NCBI GenBank assembly: GCA_014379815.1
Contig: JACMLA010000258.1
Span: 1-5,767, forward strand
Length of the DNA stretch: 5,767 nucleotides
Source of the DNA: Bryobacteraceae bacterium
GTDB taxonomy: Bacteria > Acidobacteriota > Terriglobia > Bryobacterales > Bryobacteraceae
Direction of reading: 5' to 3'
Of this stretch, positions 5,335 to 5,767 are shown in pieces. The position numbers and the translations under genes were made by a program. Numbering within the stretch: position 1 is the first letter of the stretch; the number at the start of each line of letters is the position of its first letter. The notes below the pieces were generated by a model that was given only the letters and a program-made list of their open reading frames with translations, searched no databases and was not told where the DNA came from.

Positions 5335-5767
5335 TCTACAGTTTCGTAGTGCGGCGAGGCGGACTGATCTCCCAGCAGCTTCCCGTAACCCTGCATGCTG
5401 TCCGTGTTGTCCAGATACGCTTTCACCGCGGCTGTCATGGGAATGGCAAGAAGCAGCCCAATTCCTCCCCAAATGGTGCCCCAGAACATCAATGCGACTG
5501 TGACCACCAGAGGGTTCAGATGTACTCTTGCTCCAACCACTGCGGGGTAGAGCAGATTCAGTGCTAGCAGATGGAGCAACCCTACTTCGAGGCATATCAC
5601 GACGTAGGGAGTTATAGCGTCGTACATCATCAACGAGGAAACCATTGCCGGCAGCATCGCGAGGGGCAGTCCAACGTACGGGATCAGGCTCACGAAGCCG
5701 CTTAGAAACCCCACCAGGATCCAGTAAGGAAGGTTCCAGCTAAAGAAGATACCGCAGCTGACGACCG
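5328..5767 (-). CDS. AI-2E family transporter, C-terminal part (5' end outside window)
   Basis: The frame is open from the window's right edge (5765 downwards) to the TGA at 5330-5328, giving 145 residues of a normally about 350-residue inner-membrane protein. It is almost wholly hydrophobic, with segments around FLSGFVSLIPYVG, LPAMVSSLMMY, a long helix CLEVGLLHLLALNLLYP, then GARVHLNPLVV and MFWGTIWGGIGLLLAIPMTAAV. The SLIPYVG, HLNPLVV and GxxWGGIGLLLAIP patterns are the conserved C-terminal signature of PF01594 (formerly UPF0118; members include TqsA, YdiK and PerM). Some members export autoinducer-2 or act as ion antiporters, but most have unknown substrates, so no specific cargo is assigned. 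The GTG at 5714 is internal, because the same frame continues upstream with a membrane segment (FFSWNLPYWIL). The short hydrophilic tail (about 25 residues) is cytosolic or exposed. It is convergent with the redoxin operon. Confidence 0.9.
   Translation of the reverse strand, partial: VVSCGIFFSWNLPYWILVGFLSGFVSLIPYVGLPLAMLPAMVSSLMMYDAITPYVVICLEVGLLHLLALNLLYPAVVGARVHLNPLVVTVALMFWGTIWGGIGLLLAIPMTAAVKAYLDNTDSMQGYGKLLGDQSASPHYETVET

Noticed and set aside
5712..5714. GTG at 5714 as start of a 128-residue membrane protein
   Set aside because: The same frame continues upstream to the window edge with another membrane segment typical of the AI-2E family, so the gene is cut by the window and not short.
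5328..5767. Evidence for quorum sensing from the AI-2E family name
   Set aside because: Most members of this family are not autoinducer transporters, and no luxS or lsr gene is present in the window.

Overview
The window looks like ordinary chromosomal DNA from a Gram-negative bacterium. It has a C-terminal piece of a probable outer-membrane beta-barrel, three consecutive exported proteins, moderately high GC and a TTG start. The exported HExxH protein and the TlpA-like pair remind me of Acidobacteriota genomes, but this placement is an impression from protein style and was not tested. I see no transposase, integrase, phage gene, tRNA, rRNA or CRISPR array.

Layout. (1) 1-1206 (+): 3' part of a probable outer-membrane beta-barrel gene whose start lies left of the window. 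(2) 1207-1509: a 303-bp non-coding stretch with an AT-rich segment, an extended -10 box, two hairpins and a family of short CTGCC(CG) repeats. It may encode a small RNA, and it also forms the 3' flank of the next gene. (3) 1510-2838 (-): a complete glucarate dehydratase (enolase superfamily) with its recognisable active-site residues intact. (4) 2839-2909: a 71-bp divergent promoter region in which both genes may be leaderless. (5) 2910-5321 (+): a probable three-gene operon, made up of a secreted HExxH metallopeptidase-like protein followed by two tandem, paralogous exported TlpA/redoxin-type thiol-disulfide proteins. Their active sites are CPHC and CSHC, and both end in K-x-K-A-S. (6) 5328-5767 (-): the C-terminal part of an AI-2E-family (PF01594) membrane transporter, convergent with the operon and only 6 nt from its last stop codon.

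How the genes fit together. Glucarate dehydratase is a cytosolic sugar-acid catabolic enzyme with no pathway partner in view. The peptidase and the two redoxins share strand, tight spacing and export signals, so they probably act together in the periplasm or cell envelope, perhaps in disulfide handling linked to proteolysis; their substrate cannot be read from the sequence. The most unusual parts are this operon and the repeat- and hairpin-bearing 1207-1509 region.
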